The notes: generated by a model from the letters alone, not told the origin. Positions 16,376 through 25,687 are shown, counted from the first letter of the stretch. The stretch is DNA of 32,500 nt from Devosia pacifica (GCF_014652635.1 NZ_BMZE01000005.1:1-32500), one strand, 5' to 3'. Translations and numbers: made by a program.

Positions 16376-17376
16376 GCTGCGTCCTCCCCGCCTTCGTCCT
16401 CAAATCCCTGGATGTTGAGCGGTTCGGCCGCAAGGCCCTGCTGGCGGCAATAATAGACCAGGGCATCCTCGCGCCCATGTGTCACCCAGACTGTCTCTGC
16501 TTCAGTTTCCGCAATGGTCTGAAGCAGCTCGTTCCAGTCGCAATGGTCGGAAATCACCAGCGGCAGCTCGACGCCTCGCTGCCGGGCGCGTTGCTTGACG
16601 CTCATCCACCCTGACGCCATCGCCAGGACCGGATCGGGCAATCGCCGGCTCCACCGGTCTTTCAGCGCCGAGGGCGGCGCAATCACCACCTGCCCTGCGA
16701 GATCTGCCTTGCTCGCCTCAGTCGCGTGGCCCAGATCGCCAAGCGCGATGCCGCGCTCCTGGTAGAGCTCGCATAGCCGGATCATCGCGCCATGCAGGTA
16801 TATCGGCGCGTCGTGGCCGGCATCGCGCAGCAGACCAATGACCCGCTGTGCCTTGCCGAGCGAGTATGCCCCAATCAGATGCGCGCGCTCGGGGTTCCCG
16901 GCGACTGATGCGAGCAATCGTGCAGTCTCTCGCTCAGCCGGTGGATGCTGGAACACCGGCAGCCCGAACGTCGCCTCGGTGACCAGCAGGTCGCATTTCA
17001 CCAGTTCGAATTCCTGAGAGGTGCGATCCGGCAGCCGCTTGTAGTCGCCGGTGACCACCACCCGCTGGCCCGCCTGTTCGATCAGCACCTGAGCGCTGCC
17101 GAGAATATGGCCTGCCGGATAAAAGGTGATCGTCACATCATCGATGGCCAGCGCCTCGCCGAAATCGAGCGGCTGGAATTTTCCGGCGCAATCCTCTCCG
17201 TAGCGCGCCTTCATGATCGCGATCGTGTCTGGCGTGGCAAGCACCGACCCATGCCCGGAGCGGGCGTGGTCGGCATGACCATGCGTGATGATCGCGCGCT
17301 CGCGCGGCGTTGCGGGATCGATATAGCTGTCGATCGACCGGATGTGCAGTTGGCTGTCTAGAATCTGTTGCGGCAT
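16372..17376 (-). CDS. Ligase-associated MBL-fold DNA exonuclease
   Basis: This 334-residue metallo-beta-lactamase/beta-CASP nuclease has the metal motif THGHADHARSGHG (H32, H34, D36, H37), the AGHILGSAQVLIE segment and VVTGDYKR with a metal-binding aspartate. VISDHCDWNELLQTI and VWVTHGRED near the C-terminus fit the beta-CASP part. It is the usual partner of the ATP-dependent ligase encoded directly downstream with an ATGA overlap; the two likely act one after the other on damaged DNA ends (family knowledge plus inference). The promoter must lie in the 106 bases shared with the divergent esterase gene. Confidence 0.9.
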   Translation of the reverse strand: MPQQILDSQLHIRSIDSYIDPATPRERAIITHGHADHARSGHGSVLATPDTIAIMKARYGEDCAGKFQPLDFGEALAIDDVTITFYPAGHILGSAQVLIEQAGQRVVVTGDYKRLPDRTSQEFELVKCDLLVTEATFGLPVFQHPPAERETARLLASVAGNPERAHLIGAYSLGKAQRVIGLLRDAGHDAPIYLHGAMIRLCELYQERGIALGDLGHATEASKADLAGQVVIAPPSALKDRWSRRLPDPVLAMASGWMSVKQRARQRGVELPLVISDHCDWNELLQTIAETEAETVWVTHGREDALVYYCRQQGLAAEPLNIQGFEDEGGEDAA

Positions 17377-17482
17377 TTCGCTTGCAAACGCTTCAACAGC
17401 GTCACCGGTTCATGCCGCTGAGACTTGTCAGCGCAACCGTGCTCAGGCACGACCGTTGTCGAACCAAAGCAAGGAGCCAGTC

Positions 17483-18490
17483 ATGCGCCGCTCGTCCCAT
17501 CCGGCAGGCACTGTTCACCGGCTGAATATCGACAGCCAGCACCTCACAGGCAATCCGCTCGGCGACAATCCTGTCCGCATTGTCGATGTCTATGTGCCGC
17601 ACGGTCATGACGGTGACGGCCTGCCCTTATTGGTCGATCTTGTCGGCTTCACTGCCGGCGGCCCGGCGCATACGGCCTGGAAGAACTTTGGCGAAAACGT
17701 TCCGGAACGCCTCGACCGTCTGATCGGGTCGGGCGAGATGCCGCCGGTGGTCGTCGCCTTCCCGGATTGCTTCACCCGGCTTGGTGGCAATCAGTATGTT
17801 GATAGCCCCGCGATGGGCAATTGGGAGAGTTTTCTCCTCACCGAAATGCTGCCCGCGGTCGAGGATCGCTTCCAGTGCGGTGGTGACGGACGCCGCGGCG
17901 TTTTCGGCAAGAGTTCAGGCGGCTACGGCAGCCTCGTCCACGCCATGCGGCACGCCGACATATGGGCTGCCGCTGCCAGCCACTCAGGCGATGCGGGATT
18001 CGAAAATCTCTATATTCCCGAGTTTCCCAACATCTTGCGCGCCATCGCGCCCCACGACAACTCGATCGAGGCCTGGTTCAAGACCTACGAAGCCAAGGAC
18101 AAACCGGGCAATGACGATATCTCGGTCCTGCTGATTCTCGCTCAGGCCGCGAGCTTCGATCCTGATCCCGAGGCGTTTCTGGGCCTGAGACTGCCCGTCA
18201 CCCTCGAGACCTGCGAACTCATCGAGGAGCGCTGGGCCAACTGGCTGGCATGGGATCCGGCGCTCATGGTCGAGGACAACGCCGACGCGATCGACAGCCT
18301 CAAGGGCTTCTTTCTCGATTGCGGCACCCGCGACCAATACAACATTCTGTATGGCACGCGCCGCATCCATCGCAGCCTCGAGCAACGCGGTGTTGCGCAT
18401 CGCTACGAAGAGTTCGACGACACTCATTCAGGCGTCGACTATCGCATGGATGTCAGCCTGCCGTTCCTCGCCAAGACTTTGAGCCAGTAA
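17483..18490 (+). CDS. Alpha/beta-hydrolase fold esterase (putative esterase family)
   Basis: This 335-residue protein belongs to the esterase D/feruloyl-esterase-like hydrolases. The nucleophile elbow is GKSSGGYGS with S144, the likely acid is in LDCGTRDQYN and the likely histidine is H315 in DDTHSGVDYR. No signal peptide is seen, so it should be cytoplasmic. ATG 17483 is chosen because AAGGAG lies six bases upstream; a longer in-frame extension to 17342 runs into the promoter region of the divergent gene and is not family-like. The aldo/keto reductase follows 14 bases after the stop, so the two are probably co-transcribed. The substrate is unknown. Confidence 0.85.
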   Translation: MRRSSHPAGTVHRLNIDSQHLTGNPLGDNPVRIVDVYVPHGHDGDGLPLLVDLVGFTAGGPAHTAWKNFGENVPERLDRLIGSGEMPPVVVAFPDCFTRLGGNQYVDSPAMGNWESFLLTEMLPAVEDRFQCGGDGRRGVFGKSSGGYGSLVHAMRHADIWAAAASHSGDAGFENLYIPEFPNILRAIAPHDNSIEAWFKTYEAKDKPGNDDISVLLILAQAASFDPDPEAFLGLRLPVTLETCELIEERWANWLAWDPALMVEDNADAIDSLKGFFLDCGTRDQYNILYGTRRIHRSLEQRGVAHRYEEFDDTHSGVDYRMDVSLPFLAKTLSQ

Positions 18491-18504
18491 CCAGAGAGCC
18501 CTCA

Positions 18505-19341
18505 ATGACCGCCATTCGCACCACCAATATGCCTGACGGAAGCGCCATGCCGGTTTTCGGACTCGGCACCTGGCACATGGGGGGCAATGCCTCAGCGTTC
18601 GCCGACGAGGTCGCCGCTTTACGCGCGGGTCTCGACCTTGGCGTTACGCTGATCGACACCGCTGAAATGTACGCTTCAGGCGGCGCCGAGCGTGTCGTCG
18701 CCGAAGCCATCAAGGGCCGCCGCGACGAGACCTTTCTCGTCAGCAAGGTCCTGCCCACGAACGCCGCCTACGACAAGACGATTGCCGCGTGCGAGGCCAG
18801 CCTCGAGCGGCTCGGCACCGATCACCTCGACCTGTACCTCTACCATTGGCCATCCGGCACGCCGTTCGAAGACACCATCCGCGCCTTCGAGGATCTCCAG
18901 CAGGATGGCAAGATCCTGCGCTGGGGTGTGTCCAATTTCGATGTCGATGAGATGGAAGCGGTGGAAGAGATTTCCGATGCCTGTCAGGCCAATCAGGTGC
19001 TCTACAATTTGATGCGGCGCGGCATCGAGCACGATCTCGTCGATTGGTGCGAAGCCCGGAGCATGCCGATCATGGCTTATTCTCCGCTGGAACAGGGTTC
19101 GCTGCTGAACGATACCATCGTTCGTGAAATCGCAGAGGCCCGCAACGCCACACCGGCGCAGATCGCTCTCGCCTGGATCCTGCGCAATCCGTCTGCTGTC
19201 GTCATTCCGAAATCCAGCAAGCCGGAGCGAATCCGCGAAAACCTAGGCGCCCTCGACATCGCGCTGTCTGACGAAGAGCTCGAGGCGCTCGACGACGCGT
19301 TCCCACCGCCCTCCGACAAACAATCGCTCGAAATGATCTAA
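18505..19341 (+). CDS. Aldo/keto reductase
   Basis: This 278-residue (alpha/beta)8-barrel NADPH-dependent oxidoreductase has the full catalytic tetrad: D51 and Y56 in DTAEMY, K81 in LVSKVLP and H114 in YLYHWPSG. The NADP-binding end reads VVIPKSSKPERIRENL. It resembles small-molecule aldehyde and ketone reductases of the 2,5-diketo-gluconate reductase or YeaE type. The start has a weak GAGAG ribosome site and follows the esterase by 14 bases. It ends at a strong terminator. Its physiological substrate cannot be inferred. Confidence 0.88.
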   Translation: MTAIRTTNMPDGSAMPVFGLGTWHMGGNASAFADEVAALRAGLDLGVTLIDTAEMYASGGAERVVAEAIKGRRDETFLVSKVLPTNAAYDKTIAACEASLERLGTDHLDLYLYHWPSGTPFEDTIRAFEDLQQDGKILRWGVSNFDVDEMEAVEEISDACQANQVLYNLMRRGIEHDLVDWCEARSMPIMAYSPLEQGSLLNDTIVREIAEARNATPAQIALAWILRNPSAVVIPKSSKPERIRENLGALDIALSDEELEALDDAFPPPSDKQSLEMI

Positions 19342-19347
19342 AGCAAA

Positions 19348-19377
19348 GGGCCCGCAAAAATCTGCGGGCCCTTTTTT
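19348..19377. terminator. Intrinsic terminator between the aldo/keto reductase and the M16 peptidase
   Basis: GGGCCCGCA (19348-19356) pairs with TGCGGGCCC (19363-19371) around a six-base loop and is followed by six T (19372-19377). It ends the plus-strand pair of genes. On the minus strand the following sequence is TTTGCTTT, so it may also stop the convergent peptidase transcript, less strongly. Confidence 0.92.
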
Positions 19378-19380
19378 GCG

Positions 19381-22290
19381 TTACATGACCTTGCTGATCT
19401 CCAGCAGCCCATCGCGCTCGGCATTGGCCTTCTCGATAGCGCCGGCATTGCCCAGCACCACCACGTGCCCCTCGCGCGACAGGCTTTCGAGCGCCTCGGC
19501 CATTGCCGCAACGTCCGCGTTGCTGGTCGCCAGCACCTCGTCGCGGCGCTGCTGACGCAGGGCATCCGTCGTCCCTGTCAGCTGCCGCCACATCGAGCCA
19601 TAGCCCTTGGCGTCAGGGAACTGGTAGGGGTCCATATCCCCGATCACCCCGATCATCGAGCGCGTCAGGTCTTCGGCTCCGATGCCGGCACGCAGCGCCT
19701 TCGCCGCCCCATCATAGGCATCGAGCGACTTGAGAATATTCGGGTCGCGATAGGACAGGAACGAGAAGTTGCCGGACACCGGATCGAACCGTCCGGAGCC
19801 GCCATACGCCCCACCCTGAACACGGATCTTGTCCCACAAATAGGTGGTGTTGAGGTATTTGAGGATAACCCGCGACGCGCCGGTCAGCTCATGCCCCAGC
19901 GCCTTGAGATTGGCGCCCTTGCCGACATAGTTCACCTGCGCCGGAATCGTCAGACCCTCGGAAACCCGAGGACGCAGCAGGTCCCAGTTTTGCGTGGCCA
20001 CATCGGACATCGGCAAGTCTTTAAGGAACGCCTCAAGGCTTGGCCGCGCGCTCTGCCACAGATCCGGTTCGGTGCTGACATTGACCACCATTTTGGCCCG
20101 GTTGATCAACAGCGCGCGGATGCGCTCGAGGCTCGTGCGAACCGCGTCCCAATCGCTGTCGACACGTTTCGCCAGATCCCTGAGGAACCCAAGATATTCG
20201 ATCCCGCCGGTGATTTCCGCGATAGCACCGGCTTCCGTCAGCGAGGATTTCAGCCGCAGATCGACGATTCCATTACCGGCCGGCACCAGCCGCGCCTCAA
20301 AGCCTGCCTTTTCTTCCAGCACCATCTGCTTGAAGCGCGGTTGATTGTCGAGCCGGGCATCGAGCAGCACATCGCGAAGGATCGCGAGCATCTCGTCGAC
20401 CTTGTCGCCCACCGCCTTGCCGGACAAAAAGAACCACGCCGCGGTGCCGTCACCACCCTGGCGCGCCGAAACCGCGCGGTGCTGGGCAATGCCACCGGTC
20501 GAACGACCAATCCGCTGCGTCAGCCCAACGAAATCATCGGTGCTTGTACCCATTTGCAGCAGGGCCCGCCCGAACAGCGGCATGTACGGCAGCAGCTCGG
20601 CGTCCAACGCGTGCAGGTCGAACCCGAGGTCGAGATAGAGTATCCCGAGCGTCGTCAGATCGTGGGTGAACAACTGCGCCCCGGCGATTTCGCCGCGCTC
20701 GCTCGGCACCGTGCGGATCTCGCGCCGCAAATCTGCACGCGTCAGCGACGGGATCTTGGCCAGATCCTTCGGATCGTCGACACTCTCCTGCAGCGCCCGC
20801 AATTTGTCGCTGGTCTCGATGATCTCTTCGAGATCGGCGTCGCTCATCGTCTGCCGGATCTTGGCCAGCCGCTCCGCCTCTTGCGCTTCTTCGCGCGAAC
20901 CCTGCTCCTCGTCGGCCGTCAGCGTCACCGTCACGCGGTGCATGTTCTCAAGGAAATACTTGCGGATCAGCGCTTCGAGATATCCTGATCCGGCCTTCTC
21001 CTTGATCGCCGCCAGAGCATCCTCGAATTGCAGCGCATCGAGCGGATCGCTTTCATATAGCCAGGTGCTCAGTGCACCGAACATCCAGGCAAGCCCGCGC
21101 GGGAACGATCCGGTATTGCCTTCACGCAGCGAGAATTCGAACGTGTTGAGTGCCGCCTCGATCGCCTTGGGATCGATTCCGTTGCTGGCGAGATCGCGCA
21201 GCGTATCGAGGATCAACGCCTCGACCTTTCCGGCATTTTCCGGCTCGACGCCCTTCAGCCCGAACGTCGCCATTGGCTGCATTAGGCTGCTCTGGATACC
21301 GCCGCCCATCAGCCCTTCGCCGAGGCCGGAATCGGTCAGCGCCTTGCGCAGCGGCGAGGCTGAAGTGCCTGCCAGCACATAGGACAACACGCCATTGGCA
21401 AGCGCTTCCTCGCGGTCGGCCGGCGCGTTGATCATCCAGTTGACGGTGACCATGCCATCGCGGCGCTTTTCGCCATCAATGCTGCCGGGATAGGTCGCCG
21501 CGATCTGCCGCGGCTCATTGAACCGGCCCTGCACGTCGATTGTCGCGTCGACATCGATCTGCTCGAACTGCGAGAAATACGCATCGAGAATATCGAGACG
21601 CTTTTGCGGATCGTCGTCACCCGAAAAGAACGCGCGCGCATTCGAGGGGTGATAGTACGTTTGGTGAAAGCGCTTGAACTTCTCGTAGGTTAGCTCCGGC
21701 ATTACCACCGGATCGCCGCCCGAAGACTTGCCATAGGTCGTGTCCGGATAGAGTGCGCTCTGCGCCGTTTTGTGCATCACCGCGTCGGGCGACGACCACG
21801 CGCCCTTCATTTCGTTGAACACCACACCCTTGTAGGTCAGCGGCGCATCCTTGTTCTCGAGCTCGTAGTGCCAGCCTTCCTGGCGGAAAGTGTCCTCGCT
21901 GATCAACGGGAACAGGACGGAATCGAGATAGACATCAACGAGGTTGTAGAAGTCGGCCAGGTTCTGGCTGGCGACCGGATAGGCGGTTTTATCCGGAAAC
22001 GTCATGGCGTTGAGGAAGCTGTGCATCGAACCCTTGAGGAGTTCGACAAACGGCTTCTTCACCGGATACTTGCGGCTCCCACATAACACCGAGTGTTCGA
22101 GAATATGGGCGATTCCGGTCGAATCGTCAGGCGGCGTCTTGAAGGTGATGCCGAACACCTTGTTCTCGTCATCGTTGACGAGGCTCACCACCTCGGCACC
22201 GGTCTTCTTGTGCCGATAGTGCCTCGCGAGCGAGTGGATGTCGTCTATCTTCTCTTCGCGGACCAGGTCGAAAGCGGCGTGATAGGTCAT
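19381..22290 (-). CDS. M16C zinc metallopeptidase (PreP/insulinase-like)
   Basis: This 969-residue peptidase has the inverted zinc motif HILEH (H62, E65, H66) followed by SVLCGSRKYPVKKPFVELL and the downstream PVASQNLADFYNLVDVYLD region that supplies the third ligand. These are landmarks of presequence-protease-like M16C enzymes, which form a closed two-halved chamber and degrade short unstructured peptides. All four repeated half-domains appear to be present, judging by length. No signal peptide is seen. The start at 22290 (MTYHAAFDLVREEKID) matches the family N-terminus; a TTG 31 codons upstream only adds unlikely residues. There is no strong ribosome site. It is transcribed alone, with no functional link to its neighbours. 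Confidence 0.92.
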   Translation of the reverse strand: MTYHAAFDLVREEKIDDIHSLARHYRHKKTGAEVVSLVNDDENKVFGITFKTPPDDSTGIAHILEHSVLCGSRKYPVKKPFVELLKGSMHSFLNAMTFPDKTAYPVASQNLADFYNLVDVYLDSVLFPLISEDTFRQEGWHYELENKDAPLTYKGVVFNEMKGAWSSPDAVMHKTAQSALYPDTTYGKSSGGDPVVMPELTYEKFKRFHQTYYHPSNARAFFSGDDDPQKRLDILDAYFSQFEQIDVDATIDVQGRFNEPRQIAATYPGSIDGEKRRDGMVTVNWMINAPADREEALANGVLSYVLAGTSASPLRKALTDSGLGEGLMGGGIQSSLMQPMATFGLKGVEPENAGKVEALILDTLRDLASNGIDPKAIEAALNTFEFSLREGNTGSFPRGLAWMFGALSTWLYESDPLDALQFEDALAAIKEKAGSGYLEALIRKYFLENMHRVTVTLTADEEQGSREEAQEAERLAKIRQTMSDADLEEIIETSDKLRALQESVDDPKDLAKIPSLTRADLRREIRTVPSERGEIAGAQLFTHDLTTLGILYLDLGFDLHALDAELLPYMPLFGRALLQMGTSTDDFVGLTQRIGRSTGGIAQHRAVSARQGGDGTAAWFFLSGKAVGDKVDEMLAILRDVLLDARLDNQPRFKQMVLEEKAGFEARLVPAGNGIVDLRLKSSLTEAGAIAEITGGIEYLGFLRDLAKRVDSDWDAVRTSLERIRALLINRAKMVVNVSTEPDLWQSARPSLEAFLKDLPMSDVATQNWDLLRPRVSEGLTIPAQVNYVGKGANLKALGHELTGASRVILKYLNTTYLWDKIRVQGGAYGGSGRFDPVSGNFSFLSYRDPNILKSLDAYDGAAKALRAGIGAEDLTRSMIGVIGDMDPYQFPDAKGYGSMWRQLTGTTDALRQQRRDEVLATSNADVAAMAEALESLSREGHVVVLGNAGAIEKANAERDGLLEISKVM

Positions 22291-22422
22291 GTTCGGTACC
22301 GATAAATTCGTGCAATTGCATTCAAGGTAGGCACCGCCCACCGCTTTCGCCAGTGCCGACGCACCATCGCCGGCCCCGCTCAATCAAACGTGCGCGGAGC
22401 CGGAGGTCTTCTTTGTGTCTAT

Positions 22423-23397
22423 TCAGATGTCGCCGCGGATGTTTGGCCGCACATCGTTCCTGTACCAGGTAGACAGCTCTTCCATCAGCTTTGGCTCGAA
22501 CGGCGTCAGCTCGGTCGCAGCCACGTTCGATGCCAACTGTTCAGTCTTGCTGACACCGGCAATAACGCTCGACACCTGCGGATGATCGAGAATCCACCGC
22601 AGAGCCAGCTGCGCAAGCGGCGCGCCTTCAGGCAGCTTCGTCTTGAGTTCATCCACGAGATCGACGCCGGTCTCGAATGGCAGGCCGGCAAAGGTCTCAC
22701 CCACGAAGAACTTGTCACCATCACGGTTGAAGTTGCGGTGATCAGCTTCGTCGAACGTCTGCGACTTGGTCATCTTGCCCGAGAGCAGCCCACTCGCCAG
22801 CGGCAGCCGCACGATAATGCCGACATTCTGTTCAGCTGCCCGCGGCAAGATCTCGTCGGCCATCTCCTGACGCAGCATGTTGAAGATGATCTGCAGGGTC
22901 GCGACGCTATCGCGTTCAAGGCAGATCTTGGCCTGCTCGACGGTCTCGACGCTGGCGCCGTAGTAGCGCACCAGCCCATCGCGCTGAAACTCCTCCATCC
23001 AATCGAAAATCGCGCCATCGCGCAGCACTTCGATGGACACGCAGTGCAGCTGCGCGAGATCGAGCGTTTCGACGCCCAGCCGCTTCACCGATCCCTCAAG
23101 GCTCTCACGAACCTTCTGCTTGCTGTAGGAATCTGGAAACAGCTCTCCATTTCGCCCCAGTTTCGTTGCCACCAGCACATCGGCATTTTTCGGATGCTTG
23201 CCGATCCGCGTTTCCGATTGTCCACCGCCATAGACATCGGCGGTGTCCCAGAAATTGACCCCGAGAGCGTTCGCCTGATCAAGAATTTCCGTGGCGGTCT
23301 GATCCTCAACGGGGCCGAAGCCGCCTCCAAGCTGCCAGCAGCCGAGCCCGATTTCGCTGACATTGTATCCTGTCTTGCCAAGCGTACGCTTCTGCAT
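22423..23397 (-). CDS. Aldo/keto reductase (second, L-glyceraldehyde reductase/YajO-like group)
   Basis: This 324-residue barrel enzyme begins QKRTLGKTGYNVSEIGLGCW after the initiator methionine. The tetrad is D51 and Y56 in FWDTADVYGGG, K79 in VATKLGRN and H118 in AQLHCVS. SSVIAGVSKTEQLASN is the usual cofactor-binding end. Among three clustered ATG codons, 23397 is chosen because AGGAG lies seven bases before it. It sits 46 bases downstream of the GntR-family gene on the same strand, facing away from the Gfo/Idh/MocA gene. This suggests a GntR-controlled sugar or polyol oxidoreductase set (inference). Confidence 0.88.
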   Translation of the reverse strand: MQKRTLGKTGYNVSEIGLGCWQLGGGFGPVEDQTATEILDQANALGVNFWDTADVYGGGQSETRIGKHPKNADVLVATKLGRNGELFPDSYSKQKVRESLEGSVKRLGVETLDLAQLHCVSIEVLRDGAIFDWMEEFQRDGLVRYYGASVETVEQAKICLERDSVATLQIIFNMLRQEMADEILPRAAEQNVGIIVRLPLASGLLSGKMTKSQTFDEADHRNFNRDGDKFFVGETFAGLPFETGVDLVDELKTKLPEGAPLAQLALRWILDHPQVSSVIAGVSKTEQLASNVAATELTPFEPKLMEELSTWYRNDVRPNIRGDI

Positions 23398-23443
23398 GAC
23401 CATTCTCCTCATGATGTCTTGATGTCGTCTATTGTGCCGCCGG

Positions 23444-24136
23444 CTAGAGCGCGACTTCGAGCGCCTCGTCCACCGGCTCGAAATAGTCCGGATAGTCAGC
23501 AATGGTCTGGCTCAGCAGATGTTCCGCCCTGGCCAGATGATCGCGCATCGCTGCTTCGGATTCGGCGGCATCGCCATTCGACACTGCCGCGACGATTATC
23601 TTGTGTTCGGCGATCGCTCGCTGTTGCGAGGAGACGCCGAGCGTAAGGTAGCGCACACGGTCGAGCTGGATCTTGTGGTCCTCCACCAGCCGCCAGGCGT
23701 ATTCGACCCCCGCAATACGCGCGAGCGTGCGGTGAAACTCTTCATCGAGCTCGTGAAAGCGATGAATTTCGCTCGCCTGCTCCTGCTCGGCGATCAGAGC
23801 GTTCAACTGATCGGCGGCAGCACCATCGGCACACAGCGCGACCCGGCGAACGATTTCCACCTCGATCGATTCTCTGATGAAGCGTGATTGACGCACTCCG
23901 TCGGGCGAAATCTTCTTGATCACCGTGGCGCGCTTTGGCCGGATCAGCAATAGCCCCTGCTGGGCGAGGCGAATGAACGCTTCGCGCACTGGCTGGCGCG
24001 AAATTCCGTAACGTGCGGCAATATCGCTTTCCGAAATGGCGTCACCCGGCCGGAGGCGAAGCGTAACGATCTCGTCGCGCAAAGCTGCAACGAGCCGGAC
24101 GGCCATGGTCTCTTCGCCGGGTTCGCCTACGTTCAT
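23444..24136 (-). CDS. GntR-family regulator, FadR/FCD subgroup
   Basis: This 230-residue regulator has an N-terminal winged helix-turn-helix (LRDEIVTLRLRPGDAISESD, then IAARYGISRQPVREAFIRL) and a C-terminal all-helical FCD ligand domain. That domain carries the usual metal-binding residues: D and H in LDEEFHRTLA, H in AEHKII and H in MRDHLARAEHLL. FCD members sense organic acids or sugar acids. ATG 24136 is preferred because AGGAG lies nine bases upstream; ATG codons at 24166 and 24175 lack a ribosome site. It is divergent from the Gfo/Idh/MocA gene across 209 bases, the expected place for its operator, and upstream of the aldo/keto reductase. Confidence 0.9.
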   Translation of the reverse strand: MNVGEPGEETMAVRLVAALRDEIVTLRLRPGDAISESDIAARYGISRQPVREAFIRLAQQGLLLIRPKRATVIKKISPDGVRQSRFIRESIEVEIVRRVALCADGAAADQLNALIAEQEQASEIHRFHELDEEFHRTLARIAGVEYAWRLVEDHKIQLDRVRYLTLGVSSQQRAIAEHKIIVAAVSNGDAAESEAAMRDHLARAEHLLSQTIADYPDYFEPVDEALEVAL

Positions 24137-24345
24137 GCCGCTTTGCTCCTCTCCCCTGATGTTCATTCCGAGCACGGTTTGCCCGCTCTTGGTTCAGTTT
24201 GGCGGGTCAAACCGCTCAGCCCGGCTCTTATTGCGCCAATACATACCGTAAACCGCCATCTTTCGGTAGCGATTCTTGTATGGTAGATGAGCGCCGGGGT
24301 ATCTGTGGCCTCTACCCAGCATTTTGGAGACGGGAGACTTTTCGA

Positions 24346-25626
24346 ATGTCCAAGACCTACGCGCTTGTCGGAACAGGGGGACGAGCCCGAATGTTCTACG
24401 AGGCCATACTCGGTCCACACAGCGAACACTCCCGGCTCGTCGCATTGTGCGACACCAACCAGGCTCGCATGGACTATACCAACGGCGTTATCGAGAATGA
24501 ACTTTCTGGCAAGGCCGTGCCGACCTACAAGGCCGCCGATTTCTCGAAGATGATCGCCGAGCAGAAACCCGACACCGTCATCGTCACCTCGATCGACCGC
24601 ACCCACCACATCTACATCATCGCGGCTCTAGAAGCCGGGTGCGACGTCATCACCGAAAAGCCGATGACGGTCGACAATGAGAAGTGCCAGGAGATCATCG
24701 ATACGGTCGAGCGCACCGGACGCGATGTCCGCGTCACCTTCAACTACCGCTACGCCCCGCACAATTCGGCCCTCCGCGAACTGATCGCCGAAGGCGCCAT
24801 CGGCACTGTCACCTCGGTGCATTTCGAGTGGCTGCTGGATACCCGTCACGGTGCCGATTATTTCCGCCGCTGGCACCGCGACAAGCGCAATTCGGGTGGC
24901 CTTATGGTCCACAAATCCACCCACCACTTCGATCTCGTGAATTTTTGGCTCGGCTCGCAGCCGGACACGGTGTTCGCCATGGGCGATCTGAAGTTCTATG
25001 GCCGCGCCAATGCCGAGCAGCGCGGCGTCTTCACGCCGTACACGCGAACAACCGGCGTCGAAGCTGCGAAGGACGACAAGTTTGCCATCGATCTGACCGG
25101 CAACCCGGTGCAGAAGGGCCTCTATTGGGACGCCGAAAAGGAAGACGGCTACCAGCGCGACCAGAACGTTTTCGGTGACGGCATTTCAATCGAAGACACG
25201 ATGAATGTCATGGTCCGCTACCGCAACAAGGCGGTCATGACCTATTCGCTGTATGCCTACGCACCGTGGGAAGGCTTCAACGTTGCCATCAACGGCACCG
25301 GCGGCCGACTTGAGCTGACCGTCCACGAGACGTCCTACATCAACGCCGGCTCGACCTCCGACACCGAAGGCGCAGCAAAGGGCGTCACGCTGTATCACTT
25401 CCCGCTGCACGGCGAAGCGCGTCAGGTGCCGGTCAAGCAAGGTGAGGGTGGCCACGGCGGCGGCGACAAGATCATGCTCGAAGAGATCTTCGGCAACGCT
25501 GAGCCGCGCCCCGGCTATGGCGCCAACCATCGCGACGGCGCCTTGTCGATCCTTACCGGCATTGCCGCCAACAAGTCGTTCAACACCGGTCTCCCGGTCG
25601 ATGTGAATACGCTCGTCAAGCTCTAG
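24346..25626 (+). CDS. Gfo/Idh/MocA-family NAD(P)-dependent oxidoreductase
   Basis: This 426-residue protein has an N-terminal Rossmann fold (YALVGTGGRARMFYEA), the family motif EKP at 104-106 (CDVITEKPMTVDNEKC), RVTFNYRYAP and, in the C-terminal alpha/beta domain, GGLMVHKSTHHFDLVNFWLG, where the HxxxxH-type segment carries the catalytic histidine. Members oxidise or reduce sugars, inositols or their acids, or act as glycosidases with NAD. It is longer than the usual 340-380 residues. GGGAGA lies eight bases before the ATG. The divergent GntR/FCD regulator is probably its controller. The substrate is not predictable. An 11-pair inverted repeat follows the stop. Confidence 0.9.
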   Translation: MSKTYALVGTGGRARMFYEAILGPHSEHSRLVALCDTNQARMDYTNGVIENELSGKAVPTYKAADFSKMIAEQKPDTVIVTSIDRTHHIYIIAALEAGCDVITEKPMTVDNEKCQEIIDTVERTGRDVRVTFNYRYAPHNSALRELIAEGAIGTVTSVHFEWLLDTRHGADYFRRWHRDKRNSGGLMVHKSTHHFDLVNFWLGSQPDTVFAMGDLKFYGRANAEQRGVFTPYTRTTGVEAAKDDKFAIDLTGNPVQKGLYWDAEKEDGYQRDQNVFGDGISIEDTMNVMVRYRNKAVMTYSLYAYAPWEGFNVAINGTGGRLELTVHETSYINAGSTSDTEGAAKGVTLYHFPLHGEARQVPVKQGEGGHGGGDKIMLEEIFGNAEPRPGYGANHRDGALSILTGIAANKSFNTGLPVDVNTLVKL

Positions 25627-25633
25627 GATTATT

Positions 25634-25685
25634 GCGGACGCCGGAAGCTGTGGATCATTTTGATCTTTTGTGGACCGGCGTCCGC
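25634..25685. repeat. Perfect 11-bp inverted repeat after the Gfo/Idh/MocA gene
   Basis: GCGGACGCCGG (25634-25644) and CCGGCGTCCGC (25675-25685) are exact reverse complements around a 30-base A/T-rich loop. The loop itself contains two TGTGGA direct repeats and two GATC boxes. There is no T-run after either arm, so it is not a classical intrinsic terminator. It may still end or protect the upstream mRNA. Confidence 0.75.
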
Positions 25686-25687
25686 GC

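Noticed and set aside
22291..22383. TTG start adding 31 residues to the M16 peptidase
   Set aside because: The added residues do not resemble the family or a signal peptide, and MTYHAAFDLVREE matches the usual N-terminus.
24284..24305. TTGTATGGTAGATG as an operator of the GntR/FCD regulator
   Set aside because: The dyad is imperfect and does not match a clear GntR consensus, so it was not listed as a feature.
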